The notes under the pieces were generated by a model that made no database searches, had not been told where the DNA came from, and saw only the letters and a list, made by a program, of their open reading frames with translations. Of a DNA stretch of 64,000 nucleotides, positions 1 through 8,814 are shown piece by piece. Numbering within the stretch: the stretch's first letter is position 1; each line of letters begins with the position of its first letter. The stretch covers positions 186,001 through 250,000 of the forward strand of contig DEMD01000010.1 in assembly GCA_002354735.1 (NCBI GenBank), written 5' to 3'. This stretch comes from Gammaproteobacteria bacterium UBA2679 (GTDB lineage Bacteria; Pseudomonadota; Gammaproteobacteria; Pseudomonadales; Oleiphilaceae). The translations under genes and the position numbers were made by a program.

Positions 1-342
1 ATCATGGAAAATACCGAGGCGGATGCACGCCGTGCGCAATGGCCGAGACGCGTACAGATGATGGTTGATCCACCGACCTTGCTCGAAGGTTTTGAAGACG
101 TCGCGACCTTGCCCACGGTATCACCGGTCGTGTTGCCGTGGGTCCTGCGCATGGCGCCGTCCTCGCCAGGTGCCTTGCAGCCTTTCTGGACACCGAATGT
201 CATGTCGGCCGAAAAGCACACGGGCTATGCCCTGCAATGGTTTGCCATGGCCTTTGCCCTGTTTGCGCTGACAGTGTGGCAAATTCGCCGCAGCGATGAT
301 GAACTCACAACACGGAATCTGGAACAGAACCATGACCAATAG
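1..342 (+). CDS. SURF1 family protein, 3' fragment
   Basis: Only the C-terminal 113 residues lie in the window; the frame is open from base 1, so the gene begins upstream. SURF1 proteins are inner-membrane factors that help insert haem into cytochrome c oxidase subunit I. The visible part carries the family's closing signature, HTGYALQWFAMAF, at the start of the second transmembrane helix, followed by a short basic tail. The stop overlaps the next gene's ATG by 11 bases. The following ctaA and ctaB genes agree with the call. The missing N-terminal half cannot be checked. Confidence 0.85.
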   Translation: MMENTEADARRAQWPRRVQMMVDPPTLLEGFEDVATLPTVSPVVLPWVLRMAPSSPGALQPFWTPNVMSAEKHTGYALQWFAMAFALFALTVWQIRRSDDELTTRNLEQNHDQ

Positions 343-1012
343 CCGTCAAACGCCCCCCACGAACTCAGACGCCACGCAGGGGCTCCCGCAGCACGAACCA
401 AATCGCCGGCTCGGGCAACTGAAACTGCTCGCCCTCTTCGGTATCGCTATAGCGCCGGTCTTCCTGGCAGCGTTCATGTATTTCGGCAACTTCGGCGTCC
501 CCGACACCTCGACCAACAACGGAACGCTTGTACTACCGCCTTTGCAGGCCGAGACCGTGCCTGAGCTGACGGAGATCTGGCAACGAGAGACCATGAAACA
601 GGCAGACGACAAGCCGAAGTGGCTGCTCAGTGTTGTTGGGGATACACGCTCGCAGCCAGATGAGGCCCTCGAGCGTGATGAGGCCTCTCTGTATCTCGCC
701 CGCCAGGTGACTGTTGCTGTGGGCAAGGACCAGAATCGCATCGGCTACGGCTGGCTTCAGCAAGGTGGCACGCCCGAAAGCAGCAATTCGGTGGTAGACC
801 GTTACGCCGACCTCCAGTTGGTCAGCATCGGGTCCGAGGCCGAGGCTGCCATACAGGTCTGGCTCGATAATGCAGGTATCAGCGCCCAGCCTGGCGATTT
901 TGTGTTGGCGGACCCGAACGGCAACTTTATCATGCACTATCCCAAAGCGACCGACGGCAAGGCCATCCTTGAAGATCTTAAGCGATTGCTGAAGGTCTCC
1001 AAGATCGGCTAG
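332..1012 (+). CDS. COX-cluster membrane-anchored protein, thioredoxin/SCO-like fold
   Basis: This 226-residue protein has one N-terminal transmembrane helix (about residues 31-50) and a periplasmic domain. The C-terminal stretch, with VLADPNGNFIMHYP and a helix ending LKRLLKVSKIG, resembles the end of SCO/thioredoxin-fold proteins, but no CxxC copper or redox motif is present. Genes of this size commonly sit between SURF1 and ctaA in proteobacterial oxidase clusters and have no assigned function. I chose the ATG at 332 over one at 296 because it gives the usual short overlap with SURF1. A role in oxidase assembly is inferred from position only. Confidence 0.7.
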   Translation: MTNSRQTPPTNSDATQGLPQHEPNRRLGQLKLLALFGIAIAPVFLAAFMYFGNFGVPDTSTNNGTLVLPPLQAETVPELTEIWQRETMKQADDKPKWLLSVVGDTRSQPDEALERDEASLYLARQVTVAVGKDQNRIGYGWLQQGGTPESSNSVVDRYADLQLVSIGSEAEAAIQVWLDNAGISAQPGDFVLADPNGNFIMHYPKATDGKAILEDLKRLLKVSKIG

Positions 1013-1036
1013 TTTAGAAAGTTTTCCGCCTCCAGC

Positions 1037-2146
1037 ATGAGCAGTTCGATGACCTCGCCCAGACATTCTAAAGTCCTTCGCTACCTCAGTGTATTCGCCC
1101 TGTGCTTCGCCATGCTGGTGATCATGAAGGGCGCCTATACACGGCTCGTCGACGCTGGCCTTGGCTGTCCGGACTGGCCGGGCTGCTATGGCATGATCGG
1201 TGTGCCGGAAGCGCCGGAGGATGTGGCGCGCGCAGAGGCCCTGTTCCCTGAGTCACCCGTAGAAGCGCACAAGGGATGGCCCGAAATGATCCATCGCTAC
1301 ATTGCCGCTACACTCGGTCTGTTCATACTGATCATGGCCGGGCTGGCGCTCAGACAACAGCGGCCGGGGCTTTATGACGGCGTTCCCAACGTTTCCCTGC
1401 ATGCGCTGGCACTGCTGGCCATGGTGATTCTGCAAGGGCTGTTTGGCATGTGGACTGTGACGCTGAAGCTCTGGCCTCAGGTCGTAACAGCTCATCTCTT
1501 GGGCGGCTTCGCCACACTGACATTACTGGCGCTGATGTCATGGCGTCTGTGGGTGCCCACAGTGCCGGCTACGCAGGGGCAGGTGGCCAAGGCACGGAGC
1601 CTACGACCGCTGGTTTCGACTGCGATCGTCGTGCTGGTGCTGCAAATCGTGCTGGGCGGGTGGATGAGTGCGAATTATGCTGCCCTGGCCTGCGTTGATC
1701 TGCCCACCTGCCATGGCAGCTACTGGCCGGCCATGGATTTCAGCCGGGGTTTTGATCTTACCCAGCACGTCGGCCCGAATTATCTTGGCGGGGTCATGGA
1801 CAGCGAGGCCCGCGTCGCCATCCATTTCAGTCATCGCGTTGGGGCCATCGTGACAACCCTGGTGTTGCTGTGGCTCATCGTGAGCACCTACAGAAGCGGG
1901 CAGCCGATGCTGCAGCGACTGGCACTCGTTGTCAGCGCTTTGCTGGCCATTCAGGTGGCGCTGGGCCTCACCAATGTGCTCGCGTTCGTTCCACTTTGGA
2001 GTGCGGTGCTTCATAATGCCGTAGCGGCGCTGCTGCTTGTTGGTCTGGCCTCCATTGCCTACGTCCAGACTGCCATGCTCCGCTTAGCGCCGCAGGACCA
2101 TAATAACGACAAGATGCCACACCAAACCGGGATATCAGCGACATGA
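1037..2146 (+). CDS. ctaA: Haem A synthase, COX15/CtaA family
   Basis: Haem A synthase oxidises the C8 methyl group of haem O to a formyl group, giving haem A for aa3-type oxidases. The 369-residue protein has the expected two-fold repeat of four-helix bundles. Each periplasmic loop carries a cysteine pair (GCPDWPGCYG near residue 43 and CVDLPTCHG near residue 219). Haem-ligand histidines are visible in EMIHRYIAA, VTAHLLGG, HFSHRVGA and VLHNAVAA. The stop overlaps the ctaB start by four bases (ATGA), implying translational coupling. The length is normal for the family. Confidence 0.95.
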   Translation: MSSSMTSPRHSKVLRYLSVFALCFAMLVIMKGAYTRLVDAGLGCPDWPGCYGMIGVPEAPEDVARAEALFPESPVEAHKGWPEMIHRYIAATLGLFILIMAGLALRQQRPGLYDGVPNVSLHALALLAMVILQGLFGMWTVTLKLWPQVVTAHLLGGFATLTLLALMSWRLWVPTVPATQGQVAKARSLRPLVSTAIVVLVLQIVLGGWMSANYAALACVDLPTCHGSYWPAMDFSRGFDLTQHVGPNYLGGVMDSEARVAIHFSHRVGAIVTTLVLLWLIVSTYRSGQPMLQRLALVVSALLAIQVALGLTNVLAFVPLWSAVLHNAVAALLLVGLASIAYVQTAMLRLAPQDHNNDKMPHQTGISAT

Positions 2147-3093
2147 CAGTTCACGCCAGTTCAGAACGCATTGACGAGACGCTACAGGGGCCAGTCAATA
2201 CCCCGGCGACGCCTGCGCGTGCCGTCTGGAAAGACTATCTTGAGCTCTGTAAACCGCGTGTAGTCGCCCTCATGCTGCTGACATCCGTGGTTGGCGTCCT
2301 GCTTGCGCCTTTCGAGACCTTTCCCTGGACCGCAATGATTCTGGGCAACCTTGGTATTGCGCTGATGGCTGGTGGTGCTGCCGTCATCAATCATGTCGTA
2401 GACCATCGCATCGACTCCATCATGGCGCGTACACGCATGCGTCCGGTCGCACAGGGCAAGATTCCGGTCAATCGTGCCATGACCTTTGCAGCTGTCATCA
2501 GCGGCCTCGGCTTTGCCATCCTGATGGGCTTCGTCAACAGTATCACCGCATGGCTGACCTTCGCTTCACTGATAGGCTATGCCGTGGTCTATACCATGTT
2601 CCTGAAGCGCGCCACGCCACAGAACATCGTGCTCGGAGGCCTTGCTGGTGCTGCGCCACCACTTCTGGGCTGGACGGCGGTGACCGGCGAAGTCTCCGGG
2701 CACGCACTGCTATTGGTGCTCATCATCTTCGCCTGGACACCGCCGCACTTCTGGGCGCTCGCCGTCCATCGAAAGGCCGAGTATGCGCAGGCTGAAATTC
2801 CCATGCTTCCGGTCACTCATGGCGACGCCTATACACGGCTCCACATCCTGCTCTACACCTTCATTCTGCTCGCTATCTCCATGCTGCCCTTCATCACCGG
2901 CATGAGCGGGTGGTTCTACTGGGTCTGCGCGCTGGTACTGGGCGGACGTTTCATCCAATGGGCCGTATGGTTGCTGCGCGACAGTAAGCCGCGTGCCGCC
3001 ATACTCACATTCCGATTTTCCATCACCTACCTGATGCTGCTTTTCGTGGCTCTCCTCATGGACCGATATATCTTCGATGCCTTCTATTACTGA
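2143..3093 (+). CDS. ctaB: Protoheme IX farnesyltransferase (haem O synthase)
   Basis: This UbiA-superfamily prenyltransferase adds a farnesyl group to protohaem to make haem O, the substrate of CtaA. The 316-residue protein is an integral membrane enzyme. The N-terminal signature LCKPRVVALMLLTSVVG, the first Asp-rich motif NHVVDHRIDSIMARTRMRP and the loop containing HFWALAVHRK are all intact. It is translationally coupled to ctaA. Its last 17 bases also encode the start of the following hydrolase gene. The same family is named CyoE where it serves bo-type oxidases; the SURF1-ctaA context favours CtaB. Confidence 0.95.
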   Translation: MTVHASSERIDETLQGPVNTPATPARAVWKDYLELCKPRVVALMLLTSVVGVLLAPFETFPWTAMILGNLGIALMAGGAAVINHVVDHRIDSIMARTRMRPVAQGKIPVNRAMTFAAVISGLGFAILMGFVNSITAWLTFASLIGYAVVYTMFLKRATPQNIVLGGLAGAAPPLLGWTAVTGEVSGHALLLVLIIFAWTPPHFWALAVHRKAEYAQAEIPMLPVTHGDAYTRLHILLYTFILLAISMLPFITGMSGWFYWVCALVLGGRFIQWAVWLLRDSKPRAAILTFRFSITYLMLLFVALLMDRYIFDAFYY

Positions 3094-4408
3094 TCCCTTA
3101 CAGTTTTATTCCAGCGTCAGCCAGGGACTGGCGCGTAATTCCAACAGCTTTCTCAAGCGACAGCTCAATCTGTTGCAGACCCCTGTCGAGGCTGGTGCAC
3201 TCGATCACCTGACCGACATCGATCCCGGTGAGATCGATCCCGAGTCAGTAGGGGTCAGCAGGGCTGAAATCGAAGGCATCTGGCAGGCAGTCGAAACGCT
3301 GTACCAGAGCGGAACGCAGCCGGCAGTGACACTGTGTATTCGGAAGCAGGGCCAGTTGCTGATGCATCGGGCGATCGGCCATGCCCAACTGCCAGAGTTA
3401 GGCAGCAACGAGCGCGCCGAAAGAGCAGGCACTCGGATCAGTCTCGACACGCCTATCTGCATCTTCTCCGCCAGTAAGGCGATTACGGCGGCGCTCATCC
3501 ACAAATTAGTGGAAGATGGCGAGATCAGCTTGAGCGACCCCGTCAGTTTCTATCGACCAGAATTCGCGGCGCGCGGCAAGGGCGATATCACCATTCATCA
3601 GATCCTGTCGCACCGTGGCGGTATACCCGGCTTGCCGGCCCACGAGCCGGTCGAGACCCTGTACGATGATGAGCGTGTGTGGCGGCTGCTCTGCGAGGCC
3701 AAACCAATTGCGGTAGATGGTGGCAAGCTGGCTTATCACGCGATAACCGGCGGCTTCGTGCTCGCCAAGGTTCTCGAAAAGGTGACTGGCGACACGATTC
3801 AGAACTATCTCGACAAGCATCTCCGGCAGCCGCTCGGGATGAAGTATTTCCAGTATGGTCTCGCTGAGAAATTCAGAGATAGAGGCGCTGACAATGTGGC
3901 AGCCGGGCCGGCTACGCCATTTCCCCTGTCCATAGTGGTCAAGCGAGCGCTGGGCGCGAGTTTCTCGGAGGCTGCCAGGATCTCGAACGGTGAAGCCTGG
4001 CACAACGCCATCGTGCCTGCTGGTAACATTTACTCAACGGCAGAAGAAACATCACGCTTTTTCCAGATGCTGCTGCAGGGCGGTACCTGGAATGGCAAGC
4101 GTATTCTGTCGGAGCGCTCTGTGCAGCGGCTTACGGAGGAAGTTGGTACCTGTAGTATCGATCGGACAATGCTCATTCCAATGCGATATAGCGCTGGTCT
4201 CATGCTTGGCGCCGATCCTGTCGGGCTGTTTGGACCATTCTCAAGACAGGCTTTCGGTCATATCGGCCTAATCAACAAGTTCTGCTGGGCAGATCCGCAG
4301 CGGGATATTTCGGTTTCGCTCATGACGACGGGGCTGAATCTGGTGAGCCATCATCTCCTGCCGCTTGGCCTGGTGCTCAAGCGCATCAACTCAGCCTGTG
4401 ACGACTGA
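3077..4408 (+). CDS. Serine hydrolase of the class C beta-lactamase / EstB-like family
   Basis: The 443-residue protein belongs to the penicillin-binding-protein-like serine hydrolases, which include esterases and some peptidases. The nucleophile motif S-x-x-K is in FSASKAITAALIHKL (about residues 134-137). The usual YxN is replaced by YHA in KLAYHAITGGFV, and the third motif is HIG in FGHIGLINKF. No signal peptide is visible, which points to a cytoplasmic esterase or lipase rather than a periplasmic beta-lactamase. The ATG lies inside the end of ctaB, where SCO-type genes are often found instead. Substrate unknown. Confidence 0.8.
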   Translation: MPSITDPLQFYSSVSQGLARNSNSFLKRQLNLLQTPVEAGALDHLTDIDPGEIDPESVGVSRAEIEGIWQAVETLYQSGTQPAVTLCIRKQGQLLMHRAIGHAQLPELGSNERAERAGTRISLDTPICIFSASKAITAALIHKLVEDGEISLSDPVSFYRPEFAARGKGDITIHQILSHRGGIPGLPAHEPVETLYDDERVWRLLCEAKPIAVDGGKLAYHAITGGFVLAKVLEKVTGDTIQNYLDKHLRQPLGMKYFQYGLAEKFRDRGADNVAAGPATPFPLSIVVKRALGASFSEAARISNGEAWHNAIVPAGNIYSTAEETSRFFQMLLQGGTWNGKRILSERSVQRLTEEVGTCSIDRTMLIPMRYSAGLMLGADPVGLFGPFSRQAFGHIGLINKFCWADPQRDISVSLMTTGLNLVSHHLLPLGLVLKRINSACDD

Positions 4409-4429
4409 CGAGACGGGAGACTCAGGGCG

Positions 4430-4786
4430 CTACTGACCCCAGCTACCGCTCTGCTGGTCCACGATGGCAATTGTGTTTCGGAGTGTCCGGTTCAGGCGCA
4501 CCTGTGTATTGGTGCGCTCGACCAGCTTTGACACATTGGCCAGCAGGCGATGCAACTTCGGGCTGACCTGACGAATCACGTCGGTGATCATCTCATAGGG
4601 GTAGTGGTGATCCTGAATACTCAGTTTGTTGAGTTCGTTCAGTTCGCGATGGAACACGGTAAGGATGTCGTAGATGATATCCTTGCTCTCGAGCGTCGAA
4701 GCCTCCCAGTAGGCGTCGTCCAGCACATCGATCAGCGACTGGAACTCGAGACTGGCATCAGTGATTCGGGCGGGTGACGCAGACAT
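4430..4786 (-). CDS. Hypothetical protein, 118 aa, helical
   Basis: I do not recognise this protein. It is acidic and predicted to be mostly helical, with no signal peptide, membrane segment or cysteine. The central part (ILTVFHRELNELNKLSIQ) looks like an amphipathic helix that could pack into a bundle or oligomer. It converges on the upstream hydrolase gene with about 20 bases between the stops, and it is separated from the next leftward gene by about 70 bases, so it may have its own promoter. Coding status is supported by length and the absence of a better frame, not by homology. Confidence 0.55.
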   Translation of the reverse strand: MSASPARITDASLEFQSLIDVLDDAYWEASTLESKDIIYDILTVFHRELNELNKLSIQDHHYPYEMITDVIRQVSPKLHRLLANVSKLVERTNTQVRLNRTLRNTIAIVDQQSGSWGQ

Positions 4787-4854
4787 ACAGACCTCTGGGT
4801 GAATGTGGCAAGATCGGGCTGCTTAAAGCATAGCAAAGTTTCCGCGTAACGAGA

Positions 4855-5952
4855 TCAACGCGCTTCGGCAATAGCGGTGACGACGCCTATCCGGTTACCA
4901 GTCAGTGTGCCGAGATAGAGCGTGCCGTCCTCACCTTCTTCGACCGAAGTAATTTCCCAGACATGTTCGCCAGTTGGATCCTGGAGGTTCTCGAGCACTT
5001 CGCCTTGCTCGTTCAACGCCAGGATCGCGCCGTGCCTGGTTGCCTTCGGTTGCAAGCGCTTTGGCAGGGCAGCAATCAGCTCCTTGATAAACGGGTAAGG
5101 ATGCGTTTTGTCGAGTGCGGCACTGCGAGGAGCGAAGAGCGCCACCCAGTAGCGCCCATCACTGCCTCTGGAAATGCCGTCCGGGAAGCCCGGTAGCCGG
5201 TCGGCGAATACTTCAGACTGCCCGGCCTTTGGGCCCGTGATCCAGTATCGCAGGACCCTGTAGCGAAAAGTTTCGTTGACGAGCACAGACTGCTGGTCCG
5301 CTGCGACAGCGACGCCGTTGGCGAAGAACAGCTTGTCGAGCAGCAGGGTGAGCCGCTCACCTTCGGCGGCAGAGGGATCGTAGGCAAACAGCCGACCATG
5401 CGGCCGAGCTTCGAGTATCTCGAGCTGTAACTCATCCATTGCGCTGCGTGACGATGCATCCGAGAAATAGATAATTCCGTCGTCAGCAATATCCACATCA
5501 TCAACGAAACTGAGCGCCATCGGGCCGCCAGCAGGCACCAAGGTCTCCAGCGCCCCGGTGTCGAGGTCGAGTCGCAGCAAGCCCTGTTCTGCATCAGCAA
5601 TCACCAGGCGCTCGGACTGGTCGAGTGCCAGGCCAAGCGGGTGCCCGCCAGTATTGGCCAGCACCTCAATCTCGTCGTCACGGCTGATTCTGACGATGTC
5701 GCCATTGGACTGACCGGTGTACACGAGCCACCGCGGACGATCCGCCTCACGAACTGGGTGGACGTCCTCCGCGCCAGCCAGCTTGCCTCGGGCTATCAGC
5801 GGAATATCCTGCAGCCGATCGTTGGCGGAGAGCTGTTGTGCGCGAGCAGGCTGCCAGGCCTTCGCATCGATTGGCGCGTTCAGCCAGAGGGTGGTGACGA
5901 CCACCACAACACACAGAACGATTGCGAGAACGAAAAAGGCAACAGAACGCAT
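4855..5952 (-). CDS. SMP-30/gluconolactonase/strictosidine synthase-like beta-propeller protein
   Basis: After one N-terminal membrane anchor (MRSVAFFVLAIVLCVVV) the 365-residue protein is a six-bladed beta-propeller. Repeated blade strands are visible, for example GHPLGLALDQSERLVIAD, FVDDVDIADDGIIYFSDAS and FPDGISRGSDGRYWVA, typical of SMP-30 lactonases and strictosidine synthase-like proteins. The fold usually binds a metal and hydrolyses lactones or related esters; the substrate here is unknown. An in-frame ATG 18 bases further upstream exists, but AAGGA sits about eight bases before the ATG at 5952, so I take the shorter form. Confidence 0.75.
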   Translation of the reverse strand: MRSVAFFVLAIVLCVVVVVTTLWLNAPIDAKAWQPARAQQLSANDRLQDIPLIARGKLAGAEDVHPVREADRPRWLVYTGQSNGDIVRISRDDEIEVLANTGGHPLGLALDQSERLVIADAEQGLLRLDLDTGALETLVPAGGPMALSFVDDVDIADDGIIYFSDASSRSAMDELQLEILEARPHGRLFAYDPSAAEGERLTLLLDKLFFANGVAVAADQQSVLVNETFRYRVLRYWITGPKAGQSEVFADRLPGFPDGISRGSDGRYWVALFAPRSAALDKTHPYPFIKELIAALPKRLQPKATRHGAILALNEQGEVLENLQDPTGEHVWEITSVEEGEDGTLYLGTLTGNRIGVVTAIAEAR

Positions 5953-6025
5953 GACACTACTTTCCTTCAATGGCAGGATGAATGAGGCGGATGGTAATCA
6001 TTGTGCAAGCGACGGGGTAGCGATC

Positions 6026-6238
6026 ATGGAACTTCCACCAGACTTTCTGAACGAACTGGATGACGACGCTAAAGCCAGCTTTCTGCAGGACATGGTGCTC
6101 AGAAGCAGCGAAGCCGATGCGTACCTCGGTGAGCTCGAGAAGGACTGTGCACGGCTGGAACGGGATATCAGGACCGGCCGCACGATCGTCAGTTTCGACG
6201 CCGAATCAGAGACCTTCGCCTTATTGGCGAAGGCGTGA
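6026..6238 (+). CDS. Small hypothetical protein, 70 aa
   Basis: A short acidic protein beginning MELPPDFLNELDDDAKASF, with a helix rich in Glu and Leu and no membrane segment or signal peptide. I recognise no family. It lies in the gap between two leftward genes and is divergent from the SMP-30-like gene. In-frame ATGs further upstream could lengthen it by about 16 residues; the ATG at 6026 follows a weak purine-rich stretch. Confidence is moderate because the frame is clean and the composition is protein-like. Confidence 0.4.
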   Translation: MELPPDFLNELDDDAKASFLQDMVLRSSEADAYLGELEKDCARLERDIRTGRTIVSFDAESETFALLAKA

Positions 6239-6259
6239 TCCAGCCACGAATGTTCTGAC

Positions 6260-8530
6260 TCAGTTGTTCTTTGCGCTGTCATCCAGCAGGTCGATCAGTG
6301 GCTCGTACTGAAAACGCTGCAGCATGACGATTTTCCCGTTTGTAGGCCCCTGAGCTGATGCGTTCGCGGGTATTTCTTCGAGGAAGGCAGCAGTCGGGCG
6401 CTCGCCCTCATACTGAAGATGCCAGCACCAGGACGCTGTCAGTGGGCTCTGGTCTGTATTGACTGGACAGCCGAGGTTGGGTCGGCATACCGAAGCAAGC
6501 TGATCACCAACATAATTGAAGCTCGCTATTTCCACCGGTGTGACCGCTTCTGCGCCGGCGGGTGCAGCCCCACAGGCTTCTGCGCTGTCATTGAAGATAA
6601 TGCCGATCGGATTGAAGCCGAACAGATCGCTGAACTGTGGGGCTAGCTGGGCCAGGCCGGCCTGCACACTTTCGGCATCGAGCGTGGGCACTTCAACGAT
6701 ACGCTGGAAACGCTCAGCGGTACCCGCAGGCTCCTCGGCAGGGATCGCGGCTTCGACCTTGCGCGCTGAGACAGTCAGCTCGTCGAGCTTCTCCAGTGGG
6801 TCATTGCTCGTAGCCGGTCCACCCAGCAGCTCTGCGCGTACCGACGGGTCAGCCAGCGTCACGCTGCGATCAGCTTGCATACTGATATTCTGCAGTCTCA
6901 GCAGAGTGGGCTCGTCACCCTCGGCCGGGTCGTATGCTCGCGTAACCCGGTATACCTTGAATGGTGACAGCTGAACGACGCTTTCGTTGATGATCCGCCC
7001 GGCTGCATCGAAGCTGAAGCGCCAGAGATAGTCGAGACACCCGGTGGTGGAGCCGTTCGGATTTTTGCTGGTTTCCTCAGTCTCAACGTAATAGATGCTG
7101 TAGGCAACGCAGGATTCGCCCTCACTGCCGATACGTACTTCCCAAATGCTGTCGTCATCCGCGCGGATACCGATATCGGTGTAGTCTTCGAATAAGCGGT
7201 TGGCAAACTCTCTGGTGTTGATTGAAACCCGAGCGCCTGAAACGGCTGACTCGACAGCCGGTTGTCCTTCAAGATAGCTTATCTTCACTTCGGGCTCTGG
7301 CGCGGGACGGGATAGCTCCGTGGACTCGGGGCGGAAAGTCGTCAGCGGCTGGAAGCCGAACACAGGGTGCGGCACGAACTGCAGTTCAATGGCGCCAAAA
7401 ATCTTCTGCTGCAGTACCCGACCGAACACGCCATAGGTAAAGTCGGTCTCGGCAAAGCGTTCGCAGGCAAGGTTGGAGCTGTCTTCACAGGTTTCGATAA
7501 TATCGACGCCGCCTGACGATATCGACGTCAGATTCACCTCGTTACTTTCCAGATCGGTTCGTCCGCTGCTAGTGGCCAGGTTGCCCGCAAACCACTGTAT
7601 CTTGCTGACCGCGAGCGGGTTCTCCACGCCAAGCGCGAGCCGCATGTGTCGCTCTATGCGCCGAAGCGGCATGCCAAGCAGGTTGCCCGGGGTGAGGACC
7701 TTTTCCGCATAGCGATTGGCGACTGGCAGCCATTGCGCCACATCCGCCAGCAGCGCCAGGTGGCTCGACCTGACTATTTCGGGTGGCAGCGCATCAATGA
7801 CTTCGCGGCTTCCGGGTGTGCTGTTGCCAGCAGCCTCCACCAGCTTCTCGATTTCTGCCTGGAGCGCCACAGTGGTGGCTTTGGCATAGGCATGCACCTT
7901 GCGTTCAGATTCGGCAACGTAATCCCGCAGCAAGTTGGTGTTGAGCTTGAGCAAAGCGCTGACAGCCGTGCCAGCGGTTCGGAAATCTGGCGCTACGAAT
8001 GCCGGGTCTGCTGCGTTGTCGGCCGCCTGCTGCGCGATATAAGCGGCCGTCAGGGTGCTGAACGGCGTGATGAAGCGCACCCCTGGCGGTGCTTTCAATG
8101 TGTATGAGCGAAGTACGAGCCCACCTGCCTCTTCTTCCGGGCCCGCTGCATTGAAGGGAATGAGGTCCTCGTCGGTCGCCTTGCCCGCTTCGACGAACGC
8201 CAGCAAAGGATAGGCGCCGGGATTTTCGATGCCCGCCAGTTGCTCTTCAGTAAACGAGTACAGGCCAAATTTGCCGGTCTCTGCCGATGGTTCGTTCACC
8301 TCATAGGCGTCGTTGGCATTGAGGTCCATCCAGACGAAGGCATTGCGCAGATAGCCATCGATGACACGGCCTGCGAAGATGCTACCTTCAGGCAGCTCGT
8401 CTTCAGGGTCGACCAGAGCCGTACCGCCTTTCTTGCTGTCATCGCTACAGGCAGCCAGTACGGCAGTGAAGGCCAGGGCCAGCAGTATGAGTCGTGCCAG
8501 TTGACCGGCAAGACGGCTGGGGTGGAACAT
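6260..8530 (-). CDS. Large lipoprotein of unknown function
   Basis: The 756-residue product starts with a lipoprotein signal peptide whose lipobox is AVLAAC, followed by SDDSKKGG, so it should be lipidated and exported. Residues from about 45 on (GRVIDGYLRNAFVWMDLN) resemble the N-terminal carbohydrate-binding or prealbumin-like module that recurs in marine gammaproteobacterial surface lipoproteins. The rest is a long beta-rich region with four or more cysteines and no catalytic motif that I recognise. Two longer starts (ATG at 8551, GTG at 8590) are open; I chose 8530 because it puts the signal peptide at the N-terminus. Single gene, not obviously in an operon. Confidence 0.65.
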   Translation of the reverse strand: MFHPSRLAGQLARLILLALAFTAVLAACSDDSKKGGTALVDPEDELPEGSIFAGRVIDGYLRNAFVWMDLNANDAYEVNEPSAETGKFGLYSFTEEQLAGIENPGAYPLLAFVEAGKATDEDLIPFNAAGPEEEAGGLVLRSYTLKAPPGVRFITPFSTLTAAYIAQQAADNAADPAFVAPDFRTAGTAVSALLKLNTNLLRDYVAESERKVHAYAKATTVALQAEIEKLVEAAGNSTPGSREVIDALPPEIVRSSHLALLADVAQWLPVANRYAEKVLTPGNLLGMPLRRIERHMRLALGVENPLAVSKIQWFAGNLATSSGRTDLESNEVNLTSISSGGVDIIETCEDSSNLACERFAETDFTYGVFGRVLQQKIFGAIELQFVPHPVFGFQPLTTFRPESTELSRPAPEPEVKISYLEGQPAVESAVSGARVSINTREFANRLFEDYTDIGIRADDDSIWEVRIGSEGESCVAYSIYYVETEETSKNPNGSTTGCLDYLWRFSFDAAGRIINESVVQLSPFKVYRVTRAYDPAEGDEPTLLRLQNISMQADRSVTLADPSVRAELLGGPATSNDPLEKLDELTVSARKVEAAIPAEEPAGTAERFQRIVEVPTLDAESVQAGLAQLAPQFSDLFGFNPIGIIFNDSAEACGAAPAGAEAVTPVEIASFNYVGDQLASVCRPNLGCPVNTDQSPLTASWCWHLQYEGERPTAAFLEEIPANASAQGPTNGKIVMLQRFQYEPLIDLLDDSAKNN

Positions 8531-8814
8531 CGGCTGTTCAGTGATTGTCATGAACTGGGGCTCTGGAGTCGAACGGTAAAAAGGCGTCACGGGGTATGCC
8601 AGCCATATCGGCCGGCCAGCAGAATGAACACGGTCAACTATGCTGAAGCAATGGGCTGAAGCAATGGATAGTTATCCGCGTCGAACGCTGTTTCGTAAAA
8701 ATTTGTATAGCTGCCACGCTATCAACAGAGCATGACGCCTGTCTATGATCGGGTTAACGTATTGATCATCTATTCAGCCAAACCTTCGCCAATTCCTTCG
8801 ATTCGGAGTTCGAC

